The position numbers and the translations under genes are program-made. The notes beneath the pieces were generated by a model, which saw only the letters and a program-made list of their open reading frames with translations, was not told the origin of the DNA and searched no databases. Positions 23,432 through 24,076 of a DNA stretch of 24,076 nt are shown here, piece after piece (the stretch's first letter is position 1; every line of letters starts with the position of its first letter). Origin of the DNA: JAZKFT01 sp043760535 (GTDB lineage Bacteria; Bacteroidota; Bacteroidia; Chitinophagales; Chitinophagaceae); the NCBI GenBank assembly GCA_043760535.1, contig JAYUOV010000314.1:1-24076 (forward strand), written 5' to 3'.

Positions 23432-23533
23432 CCCCTACTTTATTTGTTACACCCTGCTACTGTAAATCAAGTAACAAGCCAGCACCGGCCAGGAGGCCGG
23501 CGCTAGGTACTTACACACCTGCGCCAGTAGGGG
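23432..23533. repeat. Palindromic repeat unit bounded by CCCCTACT / AGTAGGGG
   Basis: CCCCTACT (23432-23439) is mirrored by AGTAGGGG (23526-23533). Inside are a strong hairpin with CCGGCC / GGCCGG around AGGA (about 23480-23503) and a second pairing GGCGC / GCGCC (about 23499-23525). The unit looks like a compact repetitive extragenic element, possibly mobile. No ORF lies in it; no second copy is in the window. Confidence 0.6.
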
Positions 23534-23537
23534 ACAC

Positions 23538-24076
23538 CTAATATTTTGAAAGAAATTCTTTATCATTTTGATAAGCACTTTTGATATTCTCTGGAATGGG
23601 GCATTTCCAATAATCCAACCCCTTAGTTTTCAAAAAATCTACAACTTCCATTTTTATTTTATGTTCATTTGAATTTAATGCAAAATCATTTGCTCTGAGA
23701 AGGTTTAAAATGCTTTGCTTTTCACCTCCATAGATTTTATATTTCATATCAGTAAAATCGGCTCCATTAGATAATAGAAATTTTGTTATTTCTATTTGGT
23801 CTTGAATCAAAGATGCTGTTAATGGGGGGTAGCAAGAATCTGCTGTTAGATTAGGATTAGCTCCGTTTCCTATAAGTAATTTTACACTTTCAAGTCGTCC
23901 AGAAATTACTGCACCCATTAGTGGTGTACGATTTTCAGAACCTATAATTTTAGTTGTGATTAAGTTCACATTTCCTTTATGTACTAAAGTCAGTTTTAAG
24001 TATTCAGAAGTTGTTGACTCTTTAGCACCTACAATAATTGGAGGAGGATACTTATAAACCGAATCTTGCCAATTCG
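23538..24076 (-). CDS. Ankyrin-repeat protein (partial, N-terminus outside the window)
   Basis: The C-terminal part of an ankyrin protein is visible. Repeats are recognised by TPLMGAVISGRLESVKLLI then GNGANPNL, and by PPLTASLIQDQIEITKFLLS then NGADF. A further partial unit may follow. The frame stays open upstream of the GTG at 23969 to the right edge, reading through YPPPIIVGAKES and LVHKGNVN, another ankyrin-like start, so the gene begins outside the window and the internal GTG is not the true start. Ankyrin repeats bind other proteins; the partner is unknown. It is convergent with the toxin-antitoxin island. Confidence 0.8.
   Translation of the reverse strand, partial: NWQDSVYKYPPPIIVGAKESTTSEYLKLTLVHKGNVNLITTKIIGSENRTPLMGAVISGRLESVKLLIGNGANPNLTADSCYPPLTASLIQDQIEITKFLLSNGADFTDMKYKIYGGEKQSILNLLRANDFALNSNEHKIKMEVVDFLKTKGLDYWKCPIPENIKSAYQNDKEFLSKY

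Overview
The window looks like a chromosome segment of a Bacteroidota bacterium, most likely a Chitinophagaceae-type member. The reasons are the Bacteroidota-specific gliding genes gldE and gldD, a Bacteroidota-style -7 box (TAnnTTTG), few clear Shine-Dalgarno sites, moderate-to-low G+C, and lipoprotein and outer-membrane proteins typical of the phylum. The taxon is inferred from content only.

Layout. (1) 1-700: left edge and a RimJ/RimL-type GNAT acetyltransferase. (2) 791-973: a small non-autonomous element (MITE) with 13-bp terminal inverted repeats and a 5-bp target duplication. (3) 1041-10931, all on the minus strand: a nitrate-assimilation operon. In transcription order it holds an alginate-export-family porin, a NarK nitrate/nitrite transporter, a nitrate reductase fused to a NirB-like FAD domain and a BFD [2Fe-2S] domain, a nitrate-reductase-associated protein, a rubredoxin fused to a degenerate nitrite/sulfite-reductase-like scaffold, an Rdx (SelT/W/H) thioredoxin-like protein, and MobA. 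The reductase is cut by an in-frame TAA. No canonical nitrite reductase is present. (4) 11409-11519: a 36-codon ORF matching only the Cys-rich N-terminus of Crp/Fnr-type regulators. (5) 11736-14330: gldE, gldD and a DUF3109 gene, followed by a pirin gene with its core deleted. (6) 14779-17274: xseA, a REP-like palindromic repeat and xseB, with nadK convergent. (7) 17456-20630: a BamA/TamA-like outer-membrane protein and a divergent serine beta-lactamase-family lipoprotein. (8) 20776-23533: a toxin-antitoxin island made of repeated blocks (XRE regulator, antitoxin, toxin), most of them broken, with palindromic repeats, strong terminators and a second MITE copy. (9) 23538 to the right edge: an ankyrin-repeat protein, cut by the window.

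How it works together. The porin and NarK would bring nitrate to the cytoplasm. MobA supplies the molybdopterin guanine dinucleotide, and the reductase with its own NAD(P)H-FAD-[2Fe-2S] chain would make nitrite. The split reductase and the truncated Crp/Fnr-like gene suggest this locus may be losing function or is assembled with errors. The toxin-antitoxin island shows the same kind of damage: two XRE genes are frameshifted at the same A-rich codon run, one ParE-like toxin has two nonsense codons, and one XRE gene is reduced to its C-terminus. The VapBC-like pair is intact.
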